A stretch of DNA of 64,000 nt from Saussurea involucrata (GCA_033807775.1 CM066317.1:35839870-35903869); one strand, 5' to 3'. Positions 1 through 12,322 are shown, counted from the stretch's first letter. The notes: generated from the sequence alone by a model not told the origin. Numbers and translations: made by a program.

Positions 1-2
1 AG

Positions 3-1859
3 CTGAGGCTATTCAGTTTTTCCCTCAAGGGTAGAGCTGAGATATGGGTAGAGGGCCTACCAGTGGATCAGATCACTACATGGGCAGGCCTGAAAGCTGC
101 GTTCCTCCAGAAATGTTTCCCAACGGGAAGAACCGCTCAACTGATGGCCGACATCACCCACTTTGCTCAATGGGACCAAGAGACGCTATACGAGGCATGG
201 GAAAGGTATAAGGATATGCTGAAAAAGTGTCCGCATCATGGGTTACACGGGTGGGTCATCATCCAAACGTTCTTTGGAGGACTTCACCCGTAGTTCAAGA
301 ATGACATCACTGCTGCAGCGGGTGGAGCCCTTATGAATAAGACGTATGAAGAAGCAGTTGACTTAATCGAGAACTTAGCCGAGCATAGCTATGCCACTCC
401 ACGATCTTCTATCAAAAGGGTAGCGAGTGTTCAAGAATCGGATGAGCTGAAGGAAATAAAAGCTCAACTAGCTGCGATCACGAACCATCTAAAAGGAGGT
501 AGTCCGCAAGAACCTGAGCAAGTTCAGTTCTTACAAAACCGAAACAACCAACCGAGGAACGATCCTTTTTCAAATACCTACAATGAAGGGTGGAAGAAAC
601 ACCCTAACTTCTCATGGAGTCAACCTGGTCAACAACCACAAGGTAATAATTCTAACTTTTCTAATCCTTCTAATGCTAACAATGTTTACCGTCCCCCAGG
701 TTTCAACCAAAGGAATTTCAATGAGGAACAATCTGGGGAGAAGAAACCGGAGCTGGAGGATATGATGATGAAGTTTATGGCAAAGATGGATGGCACGGTT
801 GGAGAGTTAGCAAGCACGGTTAACACAGTGAAAGCAACAACTGATCAGAACACGGCATCCATAAAGATCCTTGAAAGACTAGTGGGGCAAATTTCTGAAG
901 TCCTACAAAACCGAGTCCCAGGAACGTTTCCGAGTCAGACTGAAAGGAAACCAAGAAAAGAATACAATGCCATTTATCTGAGAAGTGGCAAGGAGCTGAT
1001 CAATGAGCCTACATGAGAAACGTCATCAAAGGAAACCAAGCTCAAAATGCAAGATGTCGAGATCATAGAAGTGGATGGGATGGAAGCCGGTGAAGAAGGT
1101 ATGACGAAGGAAAACCCGGAGGATGGAGAAAAGAAGAAGAATCAACCACCAGTCAACCTGTATGTGCCACTGCTACCCTTCCCTAATCGAGTGAAGGCAC
1201 ATAAAGATGAGGAACAATTCAAGAAATTCCTTGACATCTTCAAAAAGCTGCACATCAACATTCCATTCGCGGAAGCACTTGCCCAAATGCCAACATATCT
1301 CAAGTTCATGAAGGAGATCTTATCCAAGAAGAGGGCACTCGAACACCAGTCTACCATTGCACTTACTGAAGAGTGCAGTGCGATCATTCAGAACAAGCTT
1401 CCCCTGAAGCTTAAGGATCCAGGGGGTTTTTCGATCCCTATTCAAATTGGGAATCTTAATTTTGATAAGGTGTTATGTGATTTAGGAGCCAGTATTAATT
1501 TAATGCCTTTATCTGTTTTCAGGAAACTTGGCTTGGGTGAGGTGAAGCCGATATACATGACTCTTAAGCTTATGGATAGATCTATAGTGTACCCATATGG
1601 AGTGATAGAGGATGTTCTCATCAAGGTTGGCAAGTTCTACTTTCCTGTAGACTTCGTGGTGCTGGACATCGATGAAGATATAGAAGTCCCGCTGATATTG
1701 GGATGATCCTTTCTGGCCACGAGCAGAGCGCTGATCGACATGGAAGAAGGTGAGATGACATTGAGGGTTGGCGGCGAAAGAGTCACATTCAAAATGTTCG
1801 ATAATGTACGAGGTCGAGCTGAAGAGGAGTCGGGTAATCATGAAAAGCTTAAGGAGTGA
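3..1859 (+). pseudogene. gag-pro: Athila-like gag-protease, broken by three in-frame stops
   Basis: One reading frame runs from the window edge to the TGA at 1857-1859, interrupted only by TAG at 291-293, TGA at 1014-1016 and TGA at 1704-1706. The first 300 bases encode the retrotransposon gag core (WAGLKAAFLQKCFPTGRT and a following FGGLHP block). A Q/N-rich linker follows, then at about 1440-1710 an aspartic protease-like domain with CDLGASINLMPLSVF. The catalytic motif reads DLGA rather than D(T/S)GA, a variant I recall as common in Athila proteins. No CCHC zinc knuckle is visible. The frame is otherwise open, so decay has been mainly by point mutation. Confidence 0.85.
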
Positions 1860-3760
1860 TAAGACGGAAGGTTGAGCCACGACCGAAACCAAGGCGCTGG
1901 GCGGGAGGCAACCCACCGAGGTTTGCGTTTTCTTTTATTATTTATGTTTTGGAGTGTTTTTATTTTCAAAAAAAAAATTATTAAAATGGAACAGAGACAT
2001 ACGCGGTTTTGGCCGCGACTTGCAAGTCGCGCGGCAAACCTCGCAGCTCTCTGTTGGGTTTTTCCTTTCTTGCTTTGTGTGTTTAGTTTCCTTGTTTTCT
2101 TTCGCCTTTTGCTTTGATTTCTTTTGTTCCTGCACTCTCTCTCCACCTACTCCGATGTCTCTCGGCTGGGAGCTCAAATCTTTCAAGAGAGTCTCCTCCG
2201 TCCGATCAAACAGGTATGTTCTAACTCTTATGTTGTGTTAATGCTTTGCCCGCCCTTTTTTATGACTATAATAACTGCACAATGATTTGTGTCGCATCGC
2301 CTACACCGACACTTACACATTGGGGACAATGTGTGGGTAAGGTTTGGGGTTGCCCAATCGGGCCCACGTTTATGCACGTAGATTTCCTGCACATCTGAAT
2401 GTTTAGATCATAGTAGCCAAATTTTTGTTTTGAATGATTGAGACCGACCATTGTGGGAAGAAGCTCGTGATAGTAACGTGACCATTAGGGAAGGACCGGG
2501 AAAAGACATGACTAGGGACATTATTGGAGACCACCCAATAGCGAGATTTGAGCCTAAAAGACGTACTTCATTTCGAGGGATTTAAACACGAAATTCATAT
2601 ACACTTTTTCGAGTTCCTTGTCGTGAATATAGAGTGATCTCGCTATATTATTGCATTGAGTAGCAAAGACGACCATCAGGATATTGGGTGAGGGTATAGT
2701 AGACCATATCGTGTGGACCTTAAGAGATGATTCCAGGCATTGTGTGCACTTTAACCCATGTTTGTATCTATCGTCCCTTTTGACCCCTTATGTGTGTTTC
2801 CATAACCCAGTTTGCAGCCAAACACTCACCCTATTCATTTCAAACCCACCATTAAACCCGAACCAAAAGCCTTAGCCAACCCTTATCCGAAAGTGTGTCA
2901 ATCAGAGGCGGTAATGAACAACGAAAGATAGAGCAGAAAAGAAATAGTACAGGCCTGTCATGAAAAATAAATCGGGTCATTTTAACCCAAGAGAGAGAAA
3001 AGAGGGCCAATGCAGCCCCAAAAAAATAAAGAGGGCCAATGATGCTCCAAAAAAAGAAGAAGTTAATTACAGTTAGCTAGATAGTATTTGCAGTAGCTAA
3101 ATAAGAGAGTCAAAGCGACTCCAGTAGTGACAAATAGGGCCAAGTGATAGAAAGTGAAGTCAAGAAGTTCAGAACTGCTAATAGTTGACACACCAAGGAT
3201 TTTTTATCCGCTTACCTTTCATTTCTCAGCCATAACCCTAGCCCTGTTACAACCCTTGTAAAGACATGGATGATCTTTTGGGAAATGTGATTAGGGTACA
3301 CGACCACTTTAACCGATATTCACTATCTTGCTACTTGATTCCTTTCTGAGATCGACTTTTTGGACATTTGTGCGTCTTTCATTAGAGTTGTCATGTAATT
3401 TTCGAGTACTCTTGTACATAACTTCCTATACATGACAACATGTGCGACATCCTAGGTTCGAGTGAATGAGAGTATCCCGTGAGGTAGGGTCGAGGCGAAA
3501 TGTTTTCCCTAGTATGTTTGGACCTAATACGAACTTAATGGAATCGAAGCTGTCACGAGTTCGACTTACAATGGAAGGCCATAGATCAACAGAATAAGGA
3601 TGATGCGAGAGTGAGATAAGCATTCACGGGTATGGGAAATCACCAGTACATTACGTGGTACCAATTGGGAGTTGTGCAGTTATGATTTCTCCGATACATG
3701 TTTTGATTCTATTTTATCGCTAATTTGATTGGGGACAAGCAACACTCGGTTTGGGGTTGT
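1860..3760 (+). other. Non-coding 3' region of the Athila-like element
   Basis: I see no credible protein here. A GC-rich palindromic cassette lies at about 2000-2046 (GCGACTTGCAAGTCGC inside CGCG-bearing flanks). Purine-rich candidate priming tracts occur near 2320-2345 and directly before the LTR (TTTGGGGTTG, 3750-3759). Pol would normally be found upstream of this kind of sequence, so its absence marks the deletion. Confidence 0.6.
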
Positions 3761-5004
3761 TGATAACGCCACTTTTTGGCGTTATTTTCAGTTCTCAAAC
3801 CAATGAGATTGGCTTGTGTTCTAGCAGAAGGCGGAATTTTACGGTTCATCGAGTGAAATGTGCAGGTAATCCGAAGGAAGACAAACATCGAGAAAAAGAA
3901 GCGGAAAAGAGCCCAAAACGAGTATAAAACGAAGCCAACGGAATCCCAAGATCCAAGCCCAAGACCCGTACCCAAACCTGACCCGGAATCACTTTTGTAA
4001 ACCGCGCGGTTTACCCCGTGGTTTGCAAACCGCGGAAGTGTCTGTTTCGATTTTATAAGTAATGTTTTCGGATATTAGGTCATTATCTCGCACACGATGT
4101 CAGGCAGCGACTTGGGGGCAAATTTCAGAGGCTTTTCGGAGCTTTTGGAGCCACGATAGAGGATCGATCGAGGAGGAAGTCACGACGCGAAGCGGAATAG
4201 AGCCGGGAGAAGGGAGTTCATCATTATATTCTCCACGTTCATGTTTACTATGTTTGCATACATTATTTCCTTCCCTTTTCTTGCGTTTTTGTCCACCACC
4301 AACATGAAATAATCTTCAGATGTTGGGGGTTGGAATGAATTTGGTTTAAACTTATGAACAGATGACTTGAGATTTTTATCAGTTTTCCTATTTAATGAAG
4401 CATGTGATTTGGTTTTTAATGCTTTTGTGAGTTTAGCTAGCTTCCAATTGTTTTGTTGTTTTCAATTAAGTTCGAGAGAATTAATTGTTAACTAGAACTA
4501 GAATTTGAATGCCTAGGGTGAGAAATTGGATAGAGATATACCAGTGTAAGCTTTAGTCCCGTTTAAATCTTGCTTTTAATGTGTTTTGAGTGTCATAAGT
4601 TAAGATCGAGAGATAAAGCTTGTGTCTTCAAAATAAAACCCGTTGCTGCTTGAGAGAGAACAACGGTGATTTTCGAGATTGGGTATCCATTAAAGGGAAT
4701 AACTTGGTAATTGTTTTAAGTCAAATGTTCGTATGTGAAAACCTTAGGATTTCCAACCCTCAACTGTTTTCTCTATCCGAAGTTTCCTAAGTTGTCTACT
4801 GTCCCGTTTGTGATTTGTTTTCTTGCAATTAATTAATTCATACCAACAACTCAAAGTTTCGACCGTTCAGTTAATAGATCTTATAGTAATTGTGATACTT
4901 AATTCCTAGTTCCCTGTGTTCGATACTCGTACTTTTGTACTATTACTTGACTTCGACCCGTACACTTGCGGTAAGATTTAGGGGGGGTGTAAACCCGTCT
5001 ATCA
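3761..5004 (+). repeat. 3' LTR of the Athila-like element
   Basis: The LTR begins TGATAACGCC and ends CTATCA, giving matching 5-bp terminal inverted repeats TGATA/TATCA. A purine-rich tract precedes it. Its first bases form a small hairpin (AACGCC and GGCGTT around CACTTTTT). A CG-rich palindromic cassette lies at 3997-4035 with three AACCGCG-type words. Length is about 1.24 kb, normal for Athila LTRs. The partner 5' LTR is outside the window. Confidence 0.75.
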
Positions 5005-6338
5005 ACTACTCATTTACATGGTGATATCTTCAACATCACCTTATCCCCGACTTGGAATTCTATATCCTCACACCTTTTATCCACATAACTCTTCTGTCGA
5101 TCACGCACTACTTTCAACCTCTTCCGCACTTGGACTATCTTGTCCGCGGTCATTTGTACAATCTCAGGTCCTGCCAGTTACTCTTCACCAACTTCGTTCA
5201 AACATAAAGGTGTCCGACACTTTCTCCCATATAGTACCTCATATGGAGCTGCCTTGATGCTCGCGTGGTAGCTATTGTTGTAAGAAAATTCGATCAGAGG
5301 TAAGCGGCTCTCCCACGAACCCTGAAAATCTATGGCACAAGCCCTCAGCATATCTTTCAGAGTTTGAATCGTTTACTTCGCTGACTCTGACCGTCCGTCT
5401 GTGGATGATAAGCGGTACTCATTTTAATTTGCGATCCCATTTCCTTTAGAAACTTCTCCAAAACACAGACGTGAAACGACTGTCTCGATCCGATACAATC
5501 GATGACGGTACACCATGGCGCGTTACTATTTCATCAATATACAAATTTGCTAACTTTTCTAACGGGAAATCTTTCTTTATAGGTAGGAAATGTGCTGACT
5601 TAGTAAGTCGATCCATGATAACCTAGATAGCAGCATACCCCTTCGGGGTTCTAGGTAGCCTAATCACGAAGTCCATCATCATCTGAACCCATTTCCAAAC
5701 TGGAATATCGATCTAACGGTTGGAGCTTCCCATACGGACGCTGATGCTCCACTTTGACTCGCAGACATGTCGTACATCTTTCCACAAAGTGCGATATATC
5801 CTTCTTCATACCCGACCACCAATAATTTTGTCGTAGGTCCCGAACATTTTATTAGTTCCCGGGTGGATCAAATACTTTGATCTATGCACCTCTTCCAAAA
5901 TAACCTTTCTAATCTCACCGAGCCTCGGAACCTAGGTCCTTTCGTTGAAATTAAACAACCCGGTCGATATAAAGTTTTCTTTCGACGATTGGTAGCAAGA
6001 CAACTCTGAATCACTCATTGAATACAAAGACAAAGCAATTTTAGCCCTATCCTGGCGGGGAGGGAAGTTATGAAGAAGACTGATTGTGCTCTTCTTGACT
6101 ATCCTCCGTTAATGAGGTTGCATTACCAATCAATCGCTCCTTTTTAACATTCTCCGGGGTTAACGCTTCTAATTGCCAGTTCTTTATTTTGTCTAACAAG
6201 TTAATCGTCACCTCAGCTCTCATGGCCACAATCTTCGGGACTTCTCCCCTTTCCTTCTGGCTCAACGCGTCGGCCACCACATTAGCCTTCCGAGGATGAT
6301 ATTCAGTCTTGCAATTATAATCGGTTAGCAACTCTATC
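5005..6338 (-). pseudogene. Old chromovirus fragment: RNase H end and integrase (minus strand)
   Basis: Reading from 6338 downward, the minus strand encodes the end of an RNase H domain (YHPRKANVVADALSQKE, 6230-6310), the linker, and a degraded integrase. It ends near 5005-5100 with a VGDKVMLKIS-type GPY/F segment. Many stops and frameshifts break it. The left end coincides exactly with the Athila LTR end, and the right end with the start of the Tat-type LTR, so both edges are insertion boundaries. The continuation upstream in this gene (RT and protease) is at 13254-14345. The chromodomain and LTR presumably lie left of the window. Confidence 0.8.
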
Positions 6339-7292
6339 TGTTTGGGCAAGAAATCACGTCGTACGACCACGACCAGAACAAGTAAGACGCACGATTATGA
6401 ACTAAATCTTGTATTAAGATAAGGTCTCGACAAGAACCCATAAAACATCCGTCGTCTCCCGTAAAAGGTAAGTCGTACGTCTCCCATGATGCACGACCAT
6501 AGCATCGCCCGTCCCGTACGACCATCGCGTAAGATCGTTGCACCTTCGACCAAAGCTAACGTTAACCTTGAAAGTTACGTTTGTTAAGTATTTAATGCAG
6601 GAGTCAAAGCCATTAACAGCAAGCAGCCATAACGGACGAAGAGTATTATGAACATTCATCTCGGCGACCGTTTCCAGCCGTTGTAGCCGTTGATCAAAGC
6701 ATTAATGGAGCTAATTAATGACGCGATGACTATAAAAGACAAACTAAAGCTTCATTTCAAGGGACATCAGTTAACATCCAATATACATCAGCGAACATCA
6801 CCAAACAACAGAGAAAAACATCCAAACTCATAGCAAAGAACATTCAAACTCCAGAGATCAAGTACTGAAATCCAGAACCTTACAGTGAACTCAAGAACAC
6901 TTGAAGGAAAGTTCATGTATCGCTCTCGACGCACGACAACAACCCTCAACCAGAAGTTCACACTTTGTATTCACACACGACAAACACCTGTTTTTACATT
7001 CAAACACTTGTACTTTACATTTCGAAGTATTTCCTTCATTTGTATTGTAATCATCGTACGACCGACGCCAGTACCAAGGACGTCGCCCCTGATTGGTGAC
7101 CATAGTGCAGCGACGACACCCACTGTCGTCCGCAGGTTTTTTTCCTCGATTGAGGTTTTTCTTGCATCATCAAATCCCTTGTCTCGTTTATTTTTTCCCT
7201 CGTCGCACGTCTCGTCGAAAGATCCTTTCTTTAGTTGATTAAGTCCACATCGACCTTAAGTTGTCCCTTTGGTGGGATTTTTGGCATTAACA
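6339..7292 (+). repeat. 5' LTR of the Tat-type element
   Basis: It starts TGTTTGGGCA and ends GGCATTAACA (TG...CA), 954 bp, immediately before the primer-binding site. A TATA-like ACTATAAAAG at 6729-6738 is a plausible core promoter. It carries a 9-bp tandem duplication (CCGTTGTAG, around 6675) that the 3' LTR lacks. Confidence 0.88.
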
Positions 7293-7295
7293 GTT

Positions 7296-7313
7296 TGGCG
7301 CCATCCGTGGGAC
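7296..7313 (+). other. Primer-binding site of the Tat-type element
   Basis: TGGCGCCATCCGTGGGAC begins three bases after the LTR. The TGGCGCC start is typical for Tat/Athila elements. I do not assign the tRNA with certainty. Confidence 0.7.
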
Positions 7314-7393
7314 TACATCTAGAGAAAATCCCCGACGAACGTGCATCCTACTAATAGTTTCTTGGAGTTTCTTCTGTTCTCTATCACAGGAAA

Positions 7394-10300
7394 ATGGCAG
7401 ATGGCGGAAACTCAGAACGAATCGCAGACCCAGCGCATGGAAAGCTTGAAAAGGTGCAAGATGTTCCTAAAGCCATCGGTGATTATTGCCTAGAAGAAGT
7501 TATCTTAGACCCAAGCAAGCCCGAACAAAAAGTCTTGATAGGATCATCTCTTGATCCCCACCTTAGGCAAAGGATAATATCTTTCTTCGAGGAATATGCT
7601 GACTGCTTCGCCTGGTCGCATGAAGATATGGTTGGCATTGACCCTAACATCAGTTCTCACAAGCTCAATATCGATCCATCGTTTAAACCCGTCAAGCAAA
7701 AGCGCCGTAAATTCGCTCCTGAAAGAAATAAGGTAATAAACGATGAGGTCGATAACCTCCTCAAGACAGGAAAGATCCGAGAAGTAAAGTATCCCGACTG
7801 GCTTGCTAATGTCGTGGTCGTGGCTAAGAAGAATGGAAAATGGAGGGTCTGTATCGACTTCATCGATCTCAATAAGGCTTGCCCGAAAGATCCTTTCCCA
7901 TTACCGCATATCGACGCCATGGTCGACGCAACCGCAGGACATGAACTATTGACCTTCATGGATGCCTATTCAGGGTATAACCAAATCTTAATGCACGTCG
8001 AGGACCAGGAGAAAACCGCTTTTATGACGGACCGAGGTATTTATTGTTATAAAGTTATGCCTTTCGGACTAAAAAATGCAGGATCCACCTATCAGCGTCT
8101 AGTGAATAAAATGTTCAAAGATCATCTCGGCGACACAATGGAGGTATATATTGATGACATGCTCGTCAAGTCAAAGCAAGCGGTCGATCATATCGAGCAT
8201 CTAAGACAATCGTTCAACATCCTTCGGGAGTATAGCATGAAGCTCAACCCTACCAAATGTTCCTTCGGAGTCAGTGTTGGAAAGTTCTTAGGCCACATGG
8301 TCACTCGCCGAGGAATCGAAGCTAACCCCGACCAAATCAAAGCCATCATCGACATCAAATCTCCTCGAAATTTCAAGGAGGTCCAAAGGCTTACTGGTCG
8401 AGTAGCGGCCCTAAACAGGTTTATCTCCCGATCTTCAGATAGATGTCATCTGTTTTATAACGTCCTCAGGAAAAATAAAGGTTTCAACTGGACCAACGAT
8501 CATGAGCAAGCATTGCACAAACTCAAGGAGTATATGGCGTCGCCTCCTCTGTTGTCGAAACCTCACGATCATGAGGTCTTGCAATTGTATTTAGCTGTCA
8601 GTCCAAATGCGGTAAGCGCCGTACTCACACGAGAGGACGAAAAACAACAATTGCCAATCTACTACGTAACTAAATCTCTCTTGGACGCAGAAACCAGGTA
8701 TTCTTCCATGGAAAAACTGCTTTTGTCGCTAGTCACAGCTGCTAAAAAATTACGACACTACTTCGAATCGCATCCTATTACTGTCGTAACTAACTTTTCT
8801 CTTAAGTCTATTTTAAGGAAACCTGAGTTGACAGGTCGCTTAGCGAAGTGGAGCATATATCTCAGCAGTTACGACATCGATTTCAAGCCTAGGACCGCGA
8901 TCAAATCGCAAGCCTTGGCAGACTTTATCTCCGATTTCAGCCCTGAGTTGGAGAAAGAAGCAGAGCTCGAAGTGTCCACTGTGGCGACTCACGACGACGT
9001 GCCTTGGATCCTACATGTCGACGGATCATCCAACATTAGAGGCTCTGGATTGGGTGTCGTCTTAAAGTCGCCACAGGGGGGTAAGATGGTATACTCGGTC
9101 CGATGCGACTTCAAGGCCACCAACAACGAAGCCGAATATGAAGCCCTGATCGTGGGAATGAATATGGCCCACGACTCGAAGGCAACCGCATTGCATGTCA
9201 AGAGCGATTCCCTGCTGGTAGTAAATCAAATCAATGGAGAATTCGCAGCCAAGGATTAAAAAATGACAGCATATCTAAGCGTGGCAAAAGAAATTTCCAA
9301 AAAATTTAAATCTTTTTCTATTGAACAGATTCCGCGAGACCAGAACACTCAGGCCGACGCATTGGCAAACCTTGAGTCCGCTTTAGTTGAACCAATATTT
9401 GTTGTTATTCCTATGATTCACCTGGCAACGCCGTCCATTGAAAGCACATACGTCATCCAGATCGAAGACGAAGAAGATGATTGGTCACGCGACATTCGAA
9501 ATTTCCTCGTGCATGACCGACTCCCCGAAGACAAAATGGAGGCTCGAAAACTCAGATTTAAAGCATCTAAGTACGTCATGATCGAAAATAAGCTTTATCG
9601 GCGATCATCGACGGACTTAAATTTAAGGTGCGTTATCAGCAAAAATCAAGCCCAGAAAATCCTCCAAGAGATGCACGACGGCGAATGTGGTAATCATTCA
9701 GGAGGTCGTAGTTTAGCTAATCGTATATCCCGACAAGGATACTTTTGGCCAACACTGCGACAAGATGCCATCAAGTATGTCCAGAATTGCGACCCCTGTC
9801 AACGACACTCAGGTATGTTTCATAAACATTCGGAACCTTTGCACTCGACACTTATCCCATGGCCCTTCATGAGATGGGGAATGGATATCGTCGGCAAGCT
9901 GCCACCTGCTCCAGGACAAAAAGTATTCCTCCTCGTACTTACTGATTATTTTTCCAAGTGGGTCGAAGCGGCTGCTTTCTCCCAAATCAGGGATAAATAA
10001 GTTATTTCTTTTATCCAGACTAACATCATATGCAGGTTTGGGATTCCATCTGATATTGTCTGCGACAATGGATCCCAATTCATAAGCGACAGGACCCAAC
10101 AGTTCTGTGAAGATAGGAACATCAAACTGACGACCTCGACTCCCAGATATCCCCAAGCCAATGGACTTGCCGAGTCGAGTAATAAGACTATTGTAGCCTC
10201 GATCAAGAAACGATTAAAATCTGCAAAAGGAAGATGGGTTGAAGAGCTCCCTTCAGTCCTATGGGCAAATCGCACGACACCCTGCACGTCCACAGGACAA

Positions 10301-10714
10301 ACCCCCTTCTCTGTCGTCTACGGTTGTGAAGTCGTCCTACCAATCGAAGTTCATCTCCCAACTTCGAGGCACAATTCCGTCGACCACAACTTGGTTGATT
10401 TGAGTTATGACCTCGACGCCCTTGAAGAGCTCAGAGAATCTGCCTTGATCAGAATGGCGTCACAGAAGCAAGCAGTCGAGCGACATTTCAATAAACACGT
10501 CAAAGTTAAAATCTTTCAAGAAGGCGATTACGTCCTCCGTCGAGTATTCCCGAATACCCAGGAGCTCAACGCAGGTAAACTTTCTACCAAATGGGAAGGT
10601 CCCTATCGTATCTCCGAAGTCGTTGGTAAAGGAGCCTATCGACTTCGAACCCTCGACAATCAGGAAATCCCACGAAGTTGGAATGCGACGCATTTGAAAA
10701 AATATTTCTTTTAA
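7394..10714 (+). pseudogene. pol: Tat-type pol: RT, RNase H, second RNase H, integrase
   Basis: A single frame runs from ATG 7394 to TAA 10714, interrupted only by TAA at 9257-9259 and TAA at 9998-10000. Residues 1-40 are a leader that in relatives would begin gag. RT follows, with the catalytic VYIDDMLVKSK at residues 251-261. The first RNase H occupies roughly 370-480. A second, VDGSS-type RNase H starts near residue 539 and is cut by the first stop. After it come the integrase zinc finger (H, H, CDPC), the core with D in WGMDIVG, D in DNGSQF and E in GLAESSNK, and a C-terminal LSTKWEGPYRI module. Gag and protease are absent. With two stops the polyprotein is not translatable as it stands. 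Confidence 0.9.
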
Positions 10715-11303
10715 AATCGCCTTCCTATCATACAAAGTTTTCAGCGCGATGGTAAGCATCGCAAAATCGTTGGTAAAACCACAACCAACCTCTAGCGAAC
10801 TTTATCGCAGGAACGCACGACATGAGTATACAAGTGCATGACTCGATTGTTTGATCACAGGGGCATATATTCTAAAGTCTCATCATACGATACAGTCACA
10901 AGTAAGGTCTAAACAATCCCTCGACCTAAGTTTCTGGAACTTAGAAATACTTTGTATGTTCTAACGCATCGATAATATATATTTGTGTTTCAACCGTTAT
11001 ATTGCAATAAAAGCCTAAGTCGCACGATCCTTCGTTTATTTCTTGCTTTTATGATCAATATTACATTTATCCACGACATATGTAATTAAAAACACGAGTT
11101 CAGCAAAAGAAGGAACTTCATTGAACGATTACATATGAACGACCGATAGTCGGACAAGTAAATACAAAGTCAAAAGTCGTTGCATACCAACGGCCCGCCC
11201 ACCAACGGCCGAGCATGAAAAGCCTAATTCATAAACCCAGAAAAAAGAAACTACCCTAAGATCTAAGGAAACATAGCAATCGTAAACTCTGCCCAAAGAA
11301 AAC

Positions 11304-11947
11304 TCAGCCTTCGGAATCCTGACAATCCTGAAGAACTGATGCAAGGATCAAACGAGTATAGCCGGAGTTGTCTCCCAACCTTTCGCGCCATGGCATTCCG
11401 AGAATGTGGCTCTTAAGATTAATGTTAAGGTTGGAGGAAGGAATATCTTCTCTTCGACAATCGACCTCCACTCCAACACCTCCAGTTTCCTCACGTGTTT
11501 GGTGAAGGAAAACAAAAACATCTACACAATTACAAAGGGAACGAATTAGCAAAACGCTCATCGAAAGAATAAACATCAGTAAACACAAGTTTCGAAAGAA
11601 AAACTTACGAAAGACGCCAGTACGGCTAAACACAGTTCAATCTCTTCGATAGAGATCCCTGGAAAATGCTCCTTGAAATATAAGAGCTGATATTTCCACA
11701 GAAGCGGAAGCGACTTCGTCTTGACGAGGACGTAGTCAGTCAAGAGGGATGAAGACAACGCAAAGTTGATCTCCATAAAATCCCCATCATTTTCTCCCGT
11801 CATTACACCCTCGCCCCTGTCGGCTGACGAAAGGGTCGACGTGGTAGCAGAAAACATCGTCGCCAGATGCGCAGAATCCACGGACATCGCGTTTATCGCA
11901 ACCAACATCGTCATCGATTTGGGTATCATAAGCCCACGATAGATCAT
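11304..11947 (-). CDS. Antisense two-exon reading frame in the 3' region of the Tat-type element
   Basis: On the minus strand an open frame (11947-11609) ends at a GTAAGT donor. The next open frame (11489-11304) begins after an AG acceptor, and both junctions are phase 0, giving a 119-base intron and about 174 residues. The first exon contains a hydrophobic segment around LLTDYVLVKTKSLPLLWKYQ, the second a charged end finishing in QDCQDSEG. I do not recognise the family. Extra antisense frames between integrase and 3' LTR have been reported for some Tat-lineage elements, which is why I keep it. The upstream start is uncertain, since an in-frame TGA lies just before the Met at 11947. It could also be chance open frame; the matching splice phases argue against that. 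Confidence 0.5.
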
Positions 11948-12034
11948 CAGTCACCGAATATTTGGAAAAAGTCGAGATTCTAAAAAAGATGACTTTTCGA
12001 AAGCTTAAAGAAAACAATCCATTTTGATCATTAT

Positions 12035-12160
12035 TTATGCAGGAAATCGTGACAGGTCGAGCCCTTCAAAAGATCGACACACATCCCCGACTTTCATATG
12101 CCCCAGTAAATCACCGACACCTGGCATCAACAGCTGGTAAGCATCATCGTACGTCAGCAT
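12035..12160 (-). CDS. Possible upstream exon of the antisense gene
   Basis: A minus-strand frame open from 12199 to the TAA at 12035-12037 encodes a natural-looking stretch starting MLTYDDAYQLLMPGVGD. It lies about 90 bases upstream of the antisense exon at 11947, in the same orientation. I could not find a convincing donor/acceptor pair joining them. No family recognised. Confidence 0.3.
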   Translation of the reverse strand: MLTYDDAYQLLMPGVGDLLGHMKVGDVCRSFEGLDLSRFPA

Positions 12161-12322
12161 GATGTTACGACCTCGTTCTCCCTTCGACTTCTCGTTCAGT
12201 TAAGAGCGGACCAACCTAGTTCCAAGGTAACTAAAGTAATTTTCATCACTTGTCATATTTTTTCGACTAACAAAATTTAAAACTCGGATTTGCTATCCTT
12301 CTTTCAAATTTTGGGGGCAAAC

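Larger units (their letters stand above)
1..5004 (+). mobile_element. Athila-like Ty3/gypsy retrotransposon, 3' part (gag-protease only)
   Basis: The left edge of the window lies inside this element. It reads gag, then protease, then about 1.9 kb of non-coding DNA, then a 1.24-kb LTR. No reverse transcriptase, RNase H or integrase sequence appears between protease and LTR, so this is a deletion or non-autonomous derivative. The post-coding segment near 1895-1925 with its GGGAGGCAACCCACC-like text, and the repeated GGGGACAA purine runs (2320-2345 and 3731-3755), are the kind of sequence that normally follows the coding region in Athila/Tat elements. The element abuts an old minus-strand chromovirus at 5005, so it probably inserted into it, with ACTAC (5005-5009) as a candidate 3' target copy. 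The 5' end is outside the window. Confidence 0.8.
10715..12322 (+). other. Non-coding 3' region and polypurine tract of the Tat-type element
   Basis: No plus-strand protein is visible after integrase. The stretch ends with the polypurine tract TTTTGGGGGCAAAC (12309-12322) directly before the 3' LTR. The only coding signal is antisense (11304-11947 and perhaps 12035-12160). Confidence 0.7.

Noticed and set aside
4062..4307. Open frames within the Athila LTR
   Set aside because: Short, no family resemblance, and inside an LTR.
6885..7238. 117-residue plus-strand frame, repeated at 12860-13213
   Set aside because: It lies inside both Tat LTRs. Its duplication reflects the LTR pair, and no domain is visible, so I treat it as untranslated LTR sequence.
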